The notes beneath the pieces are model-generated. The model was not told where the DNA came from and did no database searches. It was given only the letters and a program-made list of their open reading frames with translations. A stretch of DNA of 64,000 nucleotides from Candidatus Aminicenantota bacterium (GTDB lineage Bacteria > Acidobacteriota > Aminicenantia > Aminicenantales > UBA4085), in NCBI GenBank assembly GCA_003141555.1, contig PLMN01000010.1, positions 1 to 64,000 on the forward strand. Direction: 5' to 3'. A program made the position numbers and the translations under genes. Shown here one piece after another: positions 1-9,160 of this stretch. Every line of letters starts with the position of its first letter. The stretch's first letter is position 1.

Positions 1-1
1 C

Positions 2-13
2 ATCCTGGAGTGA
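2..13 (+). CDS. tuf: Probable last codons of tuf (EF-Tu), truncated by window edge
   Basis: The first bases read ATC CTG GAG TGA, giving Ile-Leu-Glu-stop. Many bacterial EF-Tu proteins end in a short hydrophobic-Glu tail of this kind, and tuf commonly sits just upstream of rpsJ. Only three codons are visible, so the call rests on position and this tail alone. Confidence 0.35.
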   Translation: MLE

Positions 14-179
14 CCGCGGACGGAAGGCCGGGATCGAAGAGAGAAGAACCGATGTCGCTGCGTGCTCGGGAAGCATGGGGAACTCGCGGAATGTCGGCGA
101 GATTGCCACGGCGGACGCGCGCCGCGCGGCGGCCCGGACGGAAGGCATCATTTTAGCCGAAAGGACCTAGGACTATCCC

Positions 180-497
180 ATGGAAAAAATCAGAATCCGA
201 TTGAAATCGTTCGACCATCGGCTGCTCGACCAGTCCGTCAAGGACATCGTCGTCAAGGCCAAGCGGACCGGAGCCAGCATTTCGGGGCCCATCCCCTTGC
301 CGACGCGCATCCATCGCTTCTGCGTCCTGACCTCGCCCCACGTGGACAAGAAGGCCCGGGAGCACTTCGAGATGCGCGTCCACAAGCGGCTGATCGACAT
401 CAGCGAGTACAACAACGAAACGATCGAAGAGCTCCAGAAGCTCGACCTGCCCGCGGGCATCGACGTCGAGATCCAGGCATTCGGCGCGGGAGAGTAA
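180..497 (+). CDS. rpsJ: 30S ribosomal protein S10
   Basis: S10 belongs to the head of the 30S subunit and also acts as NusE in transcription antitermination. The 105-residue product opens with [13 protein letters not shown] and carries the family pattern GPIPLPT and [13 protein letters not shown]. Length is typical. An AGGAC ribosome-binding site lies 6 nt before the ATG. It is the first gene of a run of tightly packed ribosomal genes on the + strand, and rplC follows after 3 nt. Confidence 0.98.
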   Translation: MEKIRIRLKSFDHRLLDQSVKDIVVKAKRTGASISGPIPLPTRIHRFCVLTSPHVDKKAREHFEMRVHKRLIDISEYNNETIEELQKLDLPAGIDVEIQAFGAGE

Positions 498-500
498 GAC

Positions 501-1124
501 ATGCTGGACGCTCTCATCGGCAAGAAAATCGGCATGACCCAGGGCTTCGACGCCGAGGGCAATGCGGTCCCGCTGACCGTCCTCCAGGCCGGCCCCTGCA
601 CGGTCATCCAGAAGAAGATCAAGGACAAGGACGGCTACGACGCCCTCCAGGTCGGGCTCGTCGAAGCGACGCCCGTCCGCAAGGCGTCGAAGGCCAAGGC
701 CGGGCACTTCAAGAAGTCCGGCTCGCCCCTGACCCGGCAGCTCCGGGAATTCCGGACGGACGGGACGGGCGAGGTCAAGGAAGGCGATCAGTTCTTCGTC
801 GACATGTTCAAGGTCGGCGAAAAGGTCCACGTCACGGCGACGAGCAAGGGCAAAGGGTTTCAGGGCGTCGTCAAGCGCCACCATTTCCGGGGCGGCGCGG
901 ACTCCCACGGCTCCATGTTCCACCGGGCCCCGGGTTCGATCGGCGCGTCGTCTTACCCCTCCCGGGTCGTCCGCGGGCTGCGGATGGGCGGCCGGATGGG
1001 CGGCGACCGGGTGACCGTCCGGAACCTGAAAGTCTTCCAGGCGGACAAGGACAACAATCTCCTCGTCGTAGTCGGGGCCGTCCCCGGGGCCAACGGGAGT
1101 TACGTCCTCATCAAGAAAGCCTGA
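501..1124 (+). CDS. rplC: 50S ribosomal protein L3
   Basis: L3 is an early-assembly 50S protein near the peptidyl transferase centre. The 207-residue product begins MLDALIGKKIGMTQGF and contains the conserved stretch VTATSKGKGFQGVVKRH followed by the HGSMFHRAPGSIG region that reaches into the catalytic core. Full length for a bacterial L3. It lies 3 nt after rpsJ and 14 nt before rplD, in the usual S10-operon order. Confidence 0.98.
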   Translation: MLDALIGKKIGMTQGFDAEGNAVPLTVLQAGPCTVIQKKIKDKDGYDALQVGLVEATPVRKASKAKAGHFKKSGSPLTRQLREFRTDGTGEVKEGDQFFVDMFKVGEKVHVTATSKGKGFQGVVKRHHFRGGADSHGSMFHRAPGSIGASSYPSRVVRGLRMGGRMGGDRVTVRNLKVFQADKDNNLLVVVGAVPGANGSYVLIKKA

Positions 1125-1138
1125 GCAAAGGGACGATC

Positions 1139-1759
1139 ATGGCAAAAACGCAGGTCTTGGATAAACACGGAAAAGCGACGTCGGAGATCGAGCTTCCGGA
1201 CGCCGTGTTCGGCTATCCGGTGAAGTCCCACCTCCTCTACGAGGCGGCGATCTCTTTTGAAGCCAACCAGCGGCGCGGGACGGCCTCGACGAAGACCCGG
1301 GCCGAAGTGAGCGGCAGCAACCGCAAGCCCTGGCGGCAGAAGGGCACGGGCCGGGCCCGGGCCGGAGCCACCCGCTCGCCTCTATGGCGGCACGGCGGCA
1401 CGACCTTCGGCCCCCGGCCCAAGGACTACGGCTACGAGCTCCCGGCGGCGGCCCGGCGGAACGCCCTGAAGTCGGCCCTGGCGGCCAAGCAGGCCGAATC
1501 GCGCCTCCTCATCCTCGAGGACCTGAAGCTCGGAGCGGCCAAGACCAAAGAGGCCGCCGCCCTGCTCAAAGGCCTCAAGATCGACGCCGGGCTCCTGGTC
1601 GACGGCAGGGACAACGCCGTCCTCTTCATGGCCGTCCGGAACATTCCCAAGGTCAAGGCCGTCGCCTGGCAGCGGATCAACACCCACGACGTCCTGGCCG
1701 CCAAGTGGCTGGTCATCAGCGCCCCGGCCTTCGCCGCATTGATGGAGAAATTGAAGTGA
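1139..1759 (+). CDS. rplD: 50S ribosomal protein L4
   Basis: L4 binds 23S rRNA and lines the exit tunnel. The 206-residue product starts MAKTQVLDKHGKATSEIEL and shows the tunnel-loop motif RPWRQKGTGRARAG-like (here KPWRQKGTGRARAG) and SPLWRHGGTTFGPRP. In E. coli L4 also autoregulates the operon, but no leader structure was identified here. The ATG at 1139 is chosen because the frame upstream of it only overlaps rplC and does not look like L4. Confidence 0.97.
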   Translation: MAKTQVLDKHGKATSEIELPDAVFGYPVKSHLLYEAAISFEANQRRGTASTKTRAEVSGSNRKPWRQKGTGRARAGATRSPLWRHGGTTFGPRPKDYGYELPAAARRNALKSALAAKQAESRLLILEDLKLGAAKTKEAAALLKGLKIDAGLLVDGRDNAVLFMAVRNIPKVKAVAWQRINTHDVLAAKWLVISAPAFAALMEKLK

Positions 1760-1761
1760 GC

Positions 1762-2052
1762 ATGGATCCCTATACGATCATCCTCCGGCCCGTCATCACC
1801 GAGAAGAGCACGGCCCTGAGGGAGCAACACCGGGAAGTCTGTTTCGAGGTGGCCCTCCACGCCAACAAGAGCGAGATCAAGAAGGCCGTCGAGCACCTGT
1901 TCAAGGTCAAGGTCGCCGACGTCCGGACGCAGATCAAGCACGGCAAGGAGCGGAAGGTGGGCCGCAGCTCCGGGATGACCCGGACCTGGAAGAAGGCCGT
2001 CATCCGCCTGCGCGAGGGCGAAAAGATGATCGAATACTTCGAGGCGGTTTAA
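1762..2052 (+). CDS. rplW: 50S ribosomal protein L23
   Basis: L23 sits at the tunnel exit and docks trigger factor and SRP. The 96-residue product contains the family signature [15 protein letters not shown] near the N terminus, then [16 protein letters not shown]. Two starts are possible: GTG at 1756, which overlaps the rplD stop, or ATG at 1762. The ATG gives the normal L23 N terminus and is used here. Confidence 0.95.
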   Translation: MDPYTIILRPVITEKSTALREQHREVCFEVALHANKSEIKKAVEHLFKVKVADVRTQIKHGKERKVGRSSGMTRTWKKAVIRLREGEKMIEYFEAV

Positions 2053-2053
2053 C

Positions 2054-2881
2054 ATGGGCATCAAGACCTACCGACCACGCACCGCGGGCCTGCGCCACCG
2101 CACCGGCCTGACGTTCGACGAGCTGACCACGGACCAGCCCCACAAGCCGCTGGTGAGCCGCCTCCCCAAGTTCGGGGGGCGCAACAACAAGGGCCACCTC
2201 TCGATGCGCAACCGGGGCGGCGGAGCCCGGAAGATGTACCGCCAGATCGACTTCCGGCGGGACAAGCTGGACATCCCGGGCGTCATCGAGACGCTCGAGT
2301 ACGACCCCAACCGCTCGGCCTTCATCTCCCTCGTCAAGTACGCGGACGGGGAGCGGCGCTATATCCTGTCGCCCCTCGACGTGAAGGTCGGCCAGACGAT
2401 CGTCTCCTCGGACAAGGTCGTGGACATCGTCCCGGGCAACGCCACCCTTCTCCGGAACCTGCCCCTCGGCACGATCATCCACAACGTCGAGCTCCAGAAG
2501 CACAAGGGCGGCCAGATCGTCCGGACGGCCGGCGCGGGCGCCCAGATCCTGGCCAAGGAGGGGATGTATGCCCAGTTGCGCATGCCTTCCTCCGAGATCC
2601 GGAAGGTCCACATGGACTGCCGGGCGACGATCGGCCAGATCGGCAACCTCGACCACCAGAACATCAGCATCGGCAAGGCCGGCCGGTCGCGCTGGATGGG
2701 CTGGAAGCCTCACGTCCGCGGCACGGCCATGAACCCGGTCGACCACCCGCACGGCGGAGGCGAGGGCAAGTCCAAGGGCGGGCGCCATCCGGTCAGCCCC
2801 GAGGGGATCCCGACCAAGGGCTACAAGACCCGGTCGAACAAGCGGACCCGCGTCTTCATCATCAAGAGAAGGAGTAAGTAA
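2054..2881 (+). CDS. rplB: 50S ribosomal protein L2
   Basis: L2 is needed for subunit joining and peptidyl transfer. The 275-residue product has the RNA-binding region [18 protein letters not shown] in the N-terminal third and the highly conserved C-terminal segment [18 protein letters not shown], which includes the histidine linked to peptidyl transferase activity. Normal length. The start codon lies 1 nt past the rplW stop, implying translational coupling. Confidence 0.99.
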   Translation: MGIKTYRPRTAGLRHRTGLTFDELTTDQPHKPLVSRLPKFGGRNNKGHLSMRNRGGGARKMYRQIDFRRDKLDIPGVIETLEYDPNRSAFISLVKYADGERRYILSPLDVKVGQTIVSSDKVVDIVPGNATLLRNLPLGTIIHNVELQKHKGGQIVRTAGAGAQILAKEGMYAQLRMPSSEIRKVHMDCRATIGQIGNLDHQNISIGKAGRSRWMGWKPHVRGTAMNPVDHPHGGGEGKSKGGRHPVSPEGIPTKGYKTRSNKRTRVFIIKRRSK

Positions 2882-2883
2882 CC

Positions 2884-3174
2884 ATGGGCAGGTCGCTGAG
2901 CAAAGGTCCATTCGTCGATACCCACCTGATGGACAAGATCAAGGCCCTGGAAGCGCAGGGCGAGAAGCGCAAAGTCGTCAAGACCTGGTCCCGGCGGTCG
3001 ACGGTCCTTCCCGAGTTTGTGGGCCTGACCATCGCCGTCCACAACGGGCGGAAGTTCATCCCCGTGTTCGTCACCGAGAACATGGTGGGCCACCGCCTGG
3101 GCGAGTTCTCCCCGACGCGCACGTTCAGGGGGCACACCTCCAAGGCGGCCAAGGCGGTCAAGGTGGCGAAGTAA
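2884..3174 (+). CDS. rpsS: 30S ribosomal protein S19
   Basis: S19 contacts S13 and the A-site side of the 30S head. The 96-residue product begins [15 protein letters not shown] and ends in the typical [13 protein letters not shown] signature followed by a lysine-rich tail. It starts 2 nt after rplB. Confidence 0.98.
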   Translation: MGRSLSKGPFVDTHLMDKIKALEAQGEKRKVVKTWSRRSTVLPEFVGLTIAVHNGRKFIPVFVTENMVGHRLGEFSPTRTFRGHTSKAAKAVKVAK

Positions 3175-3175
3175 C

Positions 3176-3538
3176 ATGGACGCGCCGACCTATCTCGCCC
3201 ATGCGTCCACGCGTCATACCCGCGTGTCCGCCCAGAAATGCCGTCTGGTCGCGGACCTCGTCCGGGAGCGGTTCGTGGGCGAAGCCCTGACCATCCTTCA
3301 TTTCAACGCCAAGAAGAAAGCCAGCCAGATCGTCGAGAAGACGCTCCGCTCGGCGATCGCCAACGCCCAGCAGAAGCAGCCCGAGGTCGATGTCGACACG
3401 CTCGTCGTGGCCAAGATCCACGTCGACGAGGGCCCGTCCTGGAAGCGGATCCGGCCGGCCCCCATGGGCCGGGCCTTCCGGATCCTGAAGCGGACGAGCC
3501 ACGTCCACATTTACCTCGACGAAAAGAAAGGGAGATAG
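3176..3538 (+). CDS. rplV: 50S ribosomal protein L22
   Basis: L22 forms part of the exit-tunnel constriction. The 120-residue product has the family features RVSAQKCRLVADLVRE, an alpha/beta core, and the beta-hairpin signature KRIRPAPMGRAFRILKRTSH near the C terminus. It starts 1 nt past the rpsS stop. Confidence 0.98.
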   Translation: MDAPTYLAHASTRHTRVSAQKCRLVADLVRERFVGEALTILHFNAKKKASQIVEKTLRSAIANAQQKQPEVDVDTLVVAKIHVDEGPSWKRIRPAPMGRAFRILKRTSHVHIYLDEKKGR

Positions 3539-3541
3539 ACC

Positions 3542-4210
3542 TTGGGACAGAAGACACATCCGCACGGTTTCCGGTTGGGGTTCAACAAAAATTGGAACTC
3601 GCGCTGGTTCGCCAAGGGGCCGGAATACGCCCGCCTCATCCATGAAGACCTGGCGATGAAGAAGGCGATCAAGGACAAGTACTACCACGCCGGCATCTCC
3701 GAGGTGGCCATCGAGCGGGTCGGGCCGAAGATCCGGGCCATCATCCACACCGCCCGGCCGGGGATCATCATCGGCCGCGGGGGCAAGGAGATCGAGAGCC
3801 TGAAGGTTCTCCTGGAAAAGATCGCCAAGCGGGAAGTGTACGTGGACATCCGCGAGGTGGACAAGCCCGAGCTCAGCGCCCTGCTCGTCGGGGAGGGGAT
3901 CGGGATCCAGCTCGAGAAGCGCATCGCTTACCGCCGGGCCATGCGCAAGGCGGTGGAGCTGGCTCTCAAGATGGGGGCCAAGGGCATCAAGGTCATGTGC
4001 TCGGGCCGGCTGGGCGGCGTGGAAATCGCCCGCTCGGAATGGTACCTGCGCGGCCAGCTGCCCCTCCAGACGCTCCGGGCCGACATCGACTACGGCTTCA
4101 CCGAAGCCTTTACGACCTACGGCCAGATCGGCATCAAGGTCTGGATCTACCGGGGCGACGTGGAGAAGCCCAAGATGACGTCTCAGACGGCGGAGGTTGA
4201 GGAGATCTGA
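3542..4210 (+). CDS. rpsC: 30S ribosomal protein S3 (TTG start)
   Basis: S3 lies at the mRNA entry tunnel and contributes to helicase activity. The 222-residue product starts with TTG, then [12 protein letters not shown], the invariant S3 N terminus, so the TTG start is firm. A KH domain is visible around residues 40-110 with the loop [10 protein letters not shown], followed by the C-terminal domain with [16 protein letters not shown]. It follows rplV after 3 nt. Confidence 0.98.
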   Translation: MGQKTHPHGFRLGFNKNWNSRWFAKGPEYARLIHEDLAMKKAIKDKYYHAGISEVAIERVGPKIRAIIHTARPGIIIGRGGKEIESLKVLLEKIAKREVYVDIREVDKPELSALLVGEGIGIQLEKRIAYRRAMRKAVELALKMGAKGIKVMCSGRLGGVEIARSEWYLRGQLPLQTLRADIDYGFTEAFTTYGQIGIKVWIYRGDVEKPKMTSQTAEVEEI

Positions 4211-4212
4211 CC

Positions 4213-4635
4213 ATGTTGATGCCGAAAAAAGTCAAATTCCGCAAGAGCCATCGGGGCCGGATGCGGGGTCAGGCCCTGCGGGGAAGCACCCTGTCGTTCG
4301 GCGCTTACGGCCTGCAGGCTCTCGAGCCGGGCTGGCTGACCGCCCGCCAGCTCGAAGCCGGCCGCATCACGATCACCCGGTACATCAAGCGCCGGGGCAA
4401 GCTCTGGCTGCGGGCCTTCCCCTGGAAGCCCGTCACCAAGAAGCCGACCGAGGTCCGCATGGGCAAGGGGAAGGGCGACCCGGAGTTCTGGGTCGACGTC
4501 ATCCGCCCCGGCCGCGTACTGTACGAGCTCGAGGGCGTCACGGCCGAGGTGGCCAAGGAAGCCATGCGGCTCTGCGCCCACAAGCTCCCGGTCAAGACCC
4601 GGTTCATATCCCGGGAAACGAGAGAACTCCGATGA
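4213..4635 (+). CDS. rplP: 50S ribosomal protein L16
   Basis: L16 organises the A-site tRNA region of the 50S subunit. The 140-residue product has [12 protein letters not shown] at the N terminus and [18 protein letters not shown] in the middle, both family hallmarks. It starts 2 nt after rpsC and its stop overlaps the start of rpmC. Confidence 0.98.
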   Translation: MLMPKKVKFRKSHRGRMRGQALRGSTLSFGAYGLQALEPGWLTARQLEAGRITITRYIKRRGKLWLRAFPWKPVTKKPTEVRMGKGKGDPEFWVDVIRPGRVLYELEGVTAEVAKEAMRLCAHKLPVKTRFISRETRELR

Positions 4636-4838
4636 AAGCCCAGGAAATCCGAGAGATGGAAGAGGACGGGCTCGACCAGAAGCTGGTCGAACTCAAGGAC
4701 CAGCTGTTCAAGCTGCGGTTCCAGAACGAGCTGGGCCAGCTCGAAAATTCGGCCAAGATCCAGAACATCCGGAAGGACATCGCCCGCATCGAGACGATCC
4801 TGACCGAGATGAGAGCCAAGGCGCAAGCCAAGGCCTGA
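4632..4838 (+). CDS. rpmC: 50S ribosomal protein L29
   Basis: L29 is a small two-helix protein at the tunnel exit next to L23. The 68-residue product begins [20 protein letters not shown] and contains [19 protein letters not shown] and [10 protein letters not shown], the family pattern. The ATG overlaps the rplP stop in an ATGA arrangement. Confidence 0.97.
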   Translation: MKAQEIREMEEDGLDQKLVELKDQLFKLRFQNELGQLENSAKIQNIRKDIARIETILTEMRAKAQAKA

Positions 4839-4851
4839 AGGACGATATCCT

Positions 4852-5157
4852 ATGGACGCACCCAAGAATTCCCGCAAGACGACGAAAGTCGGGACGGTCA
4901 TCGGAACCAAGATGAAGAAGACGGTCACCGTCCGGGTCGAGCGCCAGGTTCGGCACCCGCTCTATAAAAAGACGATCCGGACGCGCGAGACGTTCCTGGC
5001 CCACGACGAATACGAGAAGTGCAAGGTCGGAGACGTGGTCGAAATCATCGAGACCCGGCCCCTGAGCAAGCTCAAACGGTGGCGGGTCGTGACGATCGTC
5101 GGGCTGGCCGCCGCCGGCGGTCCGGGCGAACCCGAGGTCGGAGAGGCCAAGTCATGA
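4852..5157 (+). CDS. rpsQ: 30S ribosomal protein S17
   Basis: S17 is a primary 16S-binding OB-fold protein. The 101-residue product shows [20 protein letters not shown] and the signature [18 protein letters not shown]. About 15 residues at the C terminus (rich in Ala, Gly and Glu) extend beyond the usual end of the family. The stop overlaps the rplN start by 4 nt. Confidence 0.98.
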   Translation: MDAPKNSRKTTKVGTVIGTKMKKTVTVRVERQVRHPLYKKTIRTRETFLAHDEYEKCKVGDVVEIIETRPLSKLKRWRVVTIVGLAAAGGPGEPEVGEAKS

Positions 5158-5522
5158 TCCAACAGTACACCCTCCTCAAGGTCGCGGACAACTCCGGGGT
5201 CCGGCGGATCCGGGCCATCACCCCCCTCGGGGGCAACGTCGGCCTGGTCTGCTCCATCGGCGACGTCATCTCGGCCAACGTCCGGGAGGCCGAGCCCGAG
5301 AGCAAGATCCCGAAGGGCAAGGTCATCCGGGCCGTGGTCGTCCGGACGCGGAAGGAGGTCCGCCGCAAGGACGGCTCCTACATCCGCTTCGACGACAACG
5401 CGGCGGTCATCATCGACAAGGCCGGCGAGCCGGTCGGGACCCGCGTCTTCGGGCCCGTCGGCCGCGAGCTGCGGGAGAAGAAATTCATGAAAATCGTATC
5501 CCTGGCGCCGGAGGTGCTGTGA
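5154..5522 (+). CDS. rplN: 50S ribosomal protein L14
   Basis: L14 forms intersubunit bridge B8. The 122-residue product begins [20 protein letters not shown] and carries [20 protein letters not shown] and [19 protein letters not shown], all characteristic. The ATG overlaps the rpsQ stop (ATGA), which fixes the start. Confidence 0.98.
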   Translation: MIQQYTLLKVADNSGVRRIRAITPLGGNVGLVCSIGDVISANVREAEPESKIPKGKVIRAVVVRTRKEVRRKDGSYIRFDDNAAVIIDKAGEPVGTRVFGPVGRELREKKFMKIVSLAPEVL

Positions 5523-5854
5523 TGGGCGCTCCCAAGATCCGAAAGAACGACATCGTCATCATCAAACAGGGCAAGGACAAGGGCAAGACGGGCAAGGTCC
5601 TGGTCGTCATTCCGGAGAAGCGCAAGGCCATCGTCGAGCGGATCAACTTCGTCAAGGAATTCATCAAGCCCGACCGGAGCAAGAACAAGCAGGGCGGGAT
5701 CATGGACAAGGAGGCGGCCCTCCCCCTGTCCCGGCTCATGCTCTACTGCGAGGACTGCCAGCAGGGCGTCCGGGTCCGGGCCAAGGTCCTGGAGGACGGG
5801 ACCAAAATCCGGGTCTGCCCGAAGTGCGACAACAGCCTCGAGAACCAGAAGTGA
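5522..5854 (+). CDS. rplX: 50S ribosomal protein L24
   Basis: L24 initiates 50S assembly. The product has the KOW motif near the N terminus ([16 protein letters not shown]) and a C-terminal segment with two CxxC-like pairs (CEDCQQG and CPKCDNS), suggesting a zinc-ribbon form. GTG at 5519 and ATG at 5522 are both in frame; the GGAGG at 5510-5514 is spaced 7 nt from the ATG, so 5522 is preferred (110 residues). Confidence 0.97.
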   Translation: MGAPKIRKNDIVIIKQGKDKGKTGKVLVVIPEKRKAIVERINFVKEFIKPDRSKNKQGGIMDKEAALPLSRLMLYCEDCQQGVRVRAKVLEDGTKIRVCPKCDNSLENQK

Positions 5855-5864
5855 GGAACCTCCC

Positions 5865-6410
5865 ATGAGCCGTCTCTTCGAACGCTACAAAACCGAGATC
5901 ATCCCCGAGCTCCAGAAGGAATTCGCCATCGCCAACGTCAACGCCGTCCCGCGCCTGGGCAAGATCGTCATCAACGTCGGCGTGGGCGAGGCCATCCAGA
6001 ACGCGAAGCTCCTCGACACGGCCAAGGCCGACCTGGCCATGATCACCGGCCAGCAGCCGGTCATCAGCCGGGCCAAGAAGTCCATTTCGGCCTTCAAGCT
6101 GCGCAAGGGCGTGGCGATCGCCTGCTTCGTGACCCTCCGCGACAAGCGGATGTACGAGTTCTTCGACCGGCTGGTCAACATCGTCCTGCCCCGCGTCCGG
6201 GACTTCCGGGGCGTTTCGCCCAAGGGCTTCGACGGCCGGGGCAACTACACTCTCGGCCTCCGCGACCAGCTCGTCTTCCCCGAGATCGACTACACCAAGG
6301 TCGAGAAGCCCCGGGGGATGAACATCACCATCGTCACCTCGGCCCGGACCGACAAGGAAGCGGCCGCCCTCCTCAAGAAGCTGGGCATGCCCTTCCGGGA
6401 CTCCCAATAA
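5865..6410 (+). CDS. rplE: 50S ribosomal protein L5
   Basis: L5 binds 5S rRNA and contacts P-site tRNA. The 181-residue product has [16 protein letters not shown], the signature [21 protein letters not shown], and [20 protein letters not shown] near the end. Normal length and position between L24 and S14. Confidence 0.98.
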   Translation: MSRLFERYKTEIIPELQKEFAIANVNAVPRLGKIVINVGVGEAIQNAKLLDTAKADLAMITGQQPVISRAKKSISAFKLRKGVAIACFVTLRDKRMYEFFDRLVNIVLPRVRDFRGVSPKGFDGRGNYTLGLRDQLVFPEIDYTKVEKPRGMNITIVTSARTDKEAAALLKKLGMPFRDSQ

Positions 6411-6422
6411 AGGAAGGACACT

Positions 6423-6608
6423 ATGTCGACGACATCGGCTTTCGCCAAGTACCTCCGCAAGCCCAAATACGCGGTCCGCACCCGGAAGCGCTGCCGGATC
6501 TGCGGCCGGTCCCGGGCCTATTACCGGAAATTCGATATGTGCCGCCTCTGCTTCCGGGACCTGGCCCACCGGGGCGAGATCCCGGGCGTCGTCAAGGCGT
6601 CCTGGTAA
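6423..6608 (+). CDS. rpsZ: 30S ribosomal protein S14, zinc-binding type
   Basis: The 61-residue product is the short, zinc-binding (C+) form of S14. Two CxxC pairs are visible, CRIC around residue 20 and CRLC about 16 residues later, and the C terminus [11 protein letters not shown] is the family consensus. The zinc form needs zinc for stability. Located between L5 and S8 as in most bacteria. Confidence 0.97.
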   Translation: MSTTSAFAKYLRKPKYAVRTRKRCRICGRSRAYYRKFDMCRLCFRDLAHRGEIPGVVKASW

Positions 6609-6628
6609 GCGGCGGAAAGGACAAGACC

Positions 6629-7027
6629 ATGAGCGTATCGGATCCCATCGCGGATTTGCTGACCCGGATGCGGAACGCGTCCCTGATCAAGCGCAAGGAC
6701 GTCAGCCTGCCCTCCTCGAAGGTCAAGGTGGAGATCGCCAAGATCCTGAAGGACGAGGGCTTCATCAAGAATTACAAGGTCGCCGACGACGGCAAGCAGG
6801 GGATCTTGAGCATCACCCTGAAATACACGGACGCGAACCAGGGCGTCATCACCGGTCTCCGCCGGGTGAGCAAGCCCGGCTGCCGGATCTACTGCACCAA
6901 GGACAGCCTGCCCAAGGTCCTGGACGGCCTGGGCGTGGCGATCATCTCGACCTCCCGCGGGCTGGCCACCGGCCGCAAGTGCGCCGAGTGGGGCGTCGGC
7001 GGCGAGGTCGTATGCACCGTCTGGTGA
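6629..7027 (+). CDS. rpsH: 30S ribosomal protein S8
   Basis: S8 is a central-domain assembly protein and, in E. coli, the spc operon repressor. The 132-residue product starts MSVSDPIADLLTRMRNA and ends GGEVVCTVW, with STSRGLATGRKC near the C terminus. The ATG at 6629 is chosen over an upstream in-frame ATG inside rpsZ because it gives the invariant S8 start and follows a GGAAAGGA site. Confidence 0.98.
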   Translation: MSVSDPIADLLTRMRNASLIKRKDVSLPSSKVKVEIAKILKDEGFIKNYKVADDGKQGILSITLKYTDANQGVITGLRRVSKPGCRIYCTKDSLPKVLDGLGVAIISTSRGLATGRKCAEWGVGGEVVCTVW

Positions 7028-7052
7028 GCGGTCCGAAGGAAAAGGTCACACC

Positions 7053-7598
7053 ATGTCTAGAGTAGGAAAGAAACCGATCGCGGTCCCGGCGGGGGTGACG
7101 GTCGTCCTCCTGGCCGACAGGATCGAGTTCGAGGGCAAGAAGGGCAAGCTCGCCTCTCCCCTCCACGAGGGCATCACCGCCCGGACCGAGGGCGGAACCC
7201 TGGTCCTGGCCCGCAAGGACGACTCGAAAAGCCAGAAGGCCTTCCACGGCCTCTGCCGGGCCCTCGCGGCCAACTGCCTCCAGGGCGTGACGCAGGGCTA
7301 CCAAAAGCAGCTCGAGATCGTCGGCGTCGGCTACAAGGCCAAGCTCGACAAGGGCGTCCTCGAAATCTCGTTGGGCTATTCCAAGCCGATCCTTTACCCG
7401 GTGCCGGCCGACGTCGAGATCGTCGTCGAGAAGCCGACGCTCCTCACCATCCGGGGCATCGACAAGCAGAGGGTGGGCAAGGTGGCGGACGACATCCATC
7501 GCCTCCGCAAGCCCGATCCCTACAAGCTCAAGGGCGTGCGCTACGTCGGCGAGAAACTGGTCAAGAAGGAGCGGAAAGCGGGGGTCAGCGGTGCTTAA
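7053..7598 (+). CDS. rplF: 50S ribosomal protein L6
   Basis: L6 lies at the GTPase-associated centre. The 181-residue product begins MSRVGKKPIAVPAGV and carries the second-domain signature LRKPDPYKLKGVRYVGE near the end. Both L6 repeats are present. Its 3' end overlaps the GTG start of rplR by 8 nt. Confidence 0.98.
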   Translation: MSRVGKKPIAVPAGVTVVLLADRIEFEGKKGKLASPLHEGITARTEGGTLVLARKDDSKSQKAFHGLCRALAANCLQGVTQGYQKQLEIVGVGYKAKLDKGVLEISLGYSKPILYPVPADVEIVVEKPTLLTIRGIDKQRVGKVADDIHRLRKPDPYKLKGVRYVGEKLVKKERKAGVSGA

Positions 7599-7965
7599 AG
7601 ACAAACAGAAAGCCAAAGCGGAAACCAGGATCCGGATCCGGCGGCGGATCCGGAAGACCGTCCGGGGCACGGCCGAGCGGCCGCGGGTGTTCGTGTTCAA
7701 GTCGAATCGCTACATCTACACCCAGGCGGTCAACGACGACGTCGGACAGGTGCTCGCCTCGGCCTGCACCCTGGAGAAGGGATTCCGGGAGATCGCCAAG
7801 AACACCAAGAATCTCCAGAGCTGCGAGAAGCTCGGAGAGATTATGGCTCGGCGCCTCAAGGACAAGAACATCGACAAGATCGTCTTCGACCGGGGCGTGT
7901 ATCCGTATCACGGCCGGATCAAGGCGCTGGCCGAGGCCATGAGAAAGGGCGGGCTGGTCTTCTAA
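7591..7965 (+). CDS. rplR: 50S ribosomal protein L18 (GTG start)
   Basis: L18 binds 5S rRNA together with L5. The 124-residue product has [20 protein letters not shown] and ends [20 protein letters not shown], the family pattern. The GTG start at 7591 overlaps the last codons of rplF. Confidence 0.97.
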   Translation: MLKDKQKAKAETRIRIRRRIRKTVRGTAERPRVFVFKSNRYIYTQAVNDDVGQVLASACTLEKGFREIAKNTKNLQSCEKLGEIMARRLKDKNIDKIVFDRGVYPYHGRIKALAEAMRKGGLVF

Positions 7966-7987
7966 GGCCGTCCGGACAGGAGGAATC

Positions 7988-8527
7988 GTGCAAGAGGAAC
8001 ATACCAAACCCGCCGGCGCGAACACGCCCCCGGATGCGTTCGACGACTTCGCCGAGCTCAAGGACCAGGTCATCAACATCCGCCGCGTGTCCAAGGTCGT
8101 CAAGGGCGGCAAAAACCTGAGCTTCGCCGCGCTCGTGGCCGTAGGCAATGAGCACGGGACGGTCGGCATCGGCAAGGGCAAGGCCCGCGAGGTGCCGGCG
8201 GCCATCGCCAAGGCGGTCGAGAACGCCAAGAAACACCTGATCCGGGTCAACCTCGCCGAGACGACCATCCCCCATTTCGTCCGGGGCGAGGCCGATGCGG
8301 GCGTCGTCGTCCTCCGGCCCGCCTCCAAGGGGACCGGGGTCATCGCCGGCGGCGCGGTCCGGGTCATCCTGGAGCTCGCCGGCGTCAAGGACATCCTGAC
8401 GAAGTCTCTCCGGAGCAGCAACCCCATCAGCGTGGCCCACGCCACTCTCGACGCCCTGAGGCGCCTGAAGGATCCGGCTAACGTGTCCAAGAACCGGGGC
8501 AAGGCGAAGGAGGCGATATGGCAGTGA
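7988..8527 (+). CDS. rpsE: 30S ribosomal protein S5 (GTG start)
   Basis: S5 influences decoding accuracy and mRNA unwinding. The 179-residue product has an acidic N-terminal extension, then [20 protein letters not shown] and [15 protein letters not shown], the S5 signature region. The GTG start follows an AGGAGG-like site with good spacing. The 3' end overlaps rpmD by 10 nt. Confidence 0.97.
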   Translation: MQEEHTKPAGANTPPDAFDDFAELKDQVINIRRVSKVVKGGKNLSFAALVAVGNEHGTVGIGKGKAREVPAAIAKAVENAKKHLIRVNLAETTIPHFVRGEADAGVVVLRPASKGTGVIAGGAVRVILELAGVKDILTKSLRSSNPISVAHATLDALRRLKDPANVSKNRGKAKEAIWQ

Positions 8528-8718
8528 CATCGGCCGCTTTGAAGATCACCCTCGTCCGGAGCCTGATCGGCTACCCCGAGCCCCAGCGGGTCGTCGCCCG
8601 CAGCCTGGGGCTCCGCAAGCCGAATGACTCGGTCGTTCGGCCGGATAGGCCGGAGATCCGGGGCATGGTCCGGAAGATCCCCCACCTCGTCCGCGTCGAG
8701 GTCTTGGAGAAATCATGA
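8518..8718 (+). CDS. rpmD: 50S ribosomal protein L30
   Basis: The 66-residue product contains [16 protein letters not shown], then [20 protein letters not shown] and a C-terminal [12 protein letters not shown], matching the short bacterial L30. It overlaps rpsE at the 5' end and rplO at the 3' end, so translation of the three genes is probably coupled. Confidence 0.96.
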   Translation: MAVTSAALKITLVRSLIGYPEPQRVVARSLGLRKPNDSVVRPDRPEIRGMVRKIPHLVRVEVLEKS

Positions 8719-9158
8719 GTCTCAGCAACCTCCATCCCGCTAAAGGCTCCCGCAAGGACCGGCTCCGCGTCGGGCGCGGGCCCGGCTCGGGCCGCCAGAA
8801 GACGTCGGGCAAGGGCAACAAGGGCCAGTTGGCCGGCGCCGGCTTCACCCGGACGATCGGCTACGAAGGCGGCCAGATGCCGCTCCACCGGCGGCTGCCC
8901 AAGCGCGGCTTCACCAGCCTCTTCCGGACGGAGTACGCCGAGGTGAATTTGGACCGCCTGGACGCGATCGCCAAGGCGGAGATCACCCCCGAGGACCTGC
9001 TCGCCGCCGGCCTTGTCCGTAAGTCCGGCCTCAAGATCAAGATCCTGGCCAGGGGCGAGGTCACCTCGGCCAAGTCCGTCCACGCCCACAAGTTCTCGGA
9101 GGCGGCCCAGGCTAAAATTGAGAAGGCCGGCGGCAAAGCCGTCCTCATCGGACGCTGA
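8715..9158 (+). CDS. rplO: 50S ribosomal protein L15
   Basis: The 147-residue product begins [20 protein letters not shown], the N terminus of L15, with the glycine/arginine-rich segment GRGPGSGRQKTSGKGNKGQ and GYEGGQMPLHRRLPKRGF. Its ATG overlaps the rpmD stop and secY follows after 2 nt. Confidence 0.97.
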   Translation: MSLSNLHPAKGSRKDRLRVGRGPGSGRQKTSGKGNKGQLAGAGFTRTIGYEGGQMPLHRRLPKRGFTSLFRTEYAEVNLDRLDAIAKAEITPEDLLAAGLVRKSGLKIKILARGEVTSAKSVHAHKFSEAAQAKIEKAGGKAVLIGR

Positions 9159-9160
9159 CC

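Noticed and set aside
62-1759. A long + strand open frame running into rplD
   Set aside because: Only the part from 1139 is L4; the rest is an arginine/proline-rich shadow of rpsJ and rplC, as expected in high-GC DNA.
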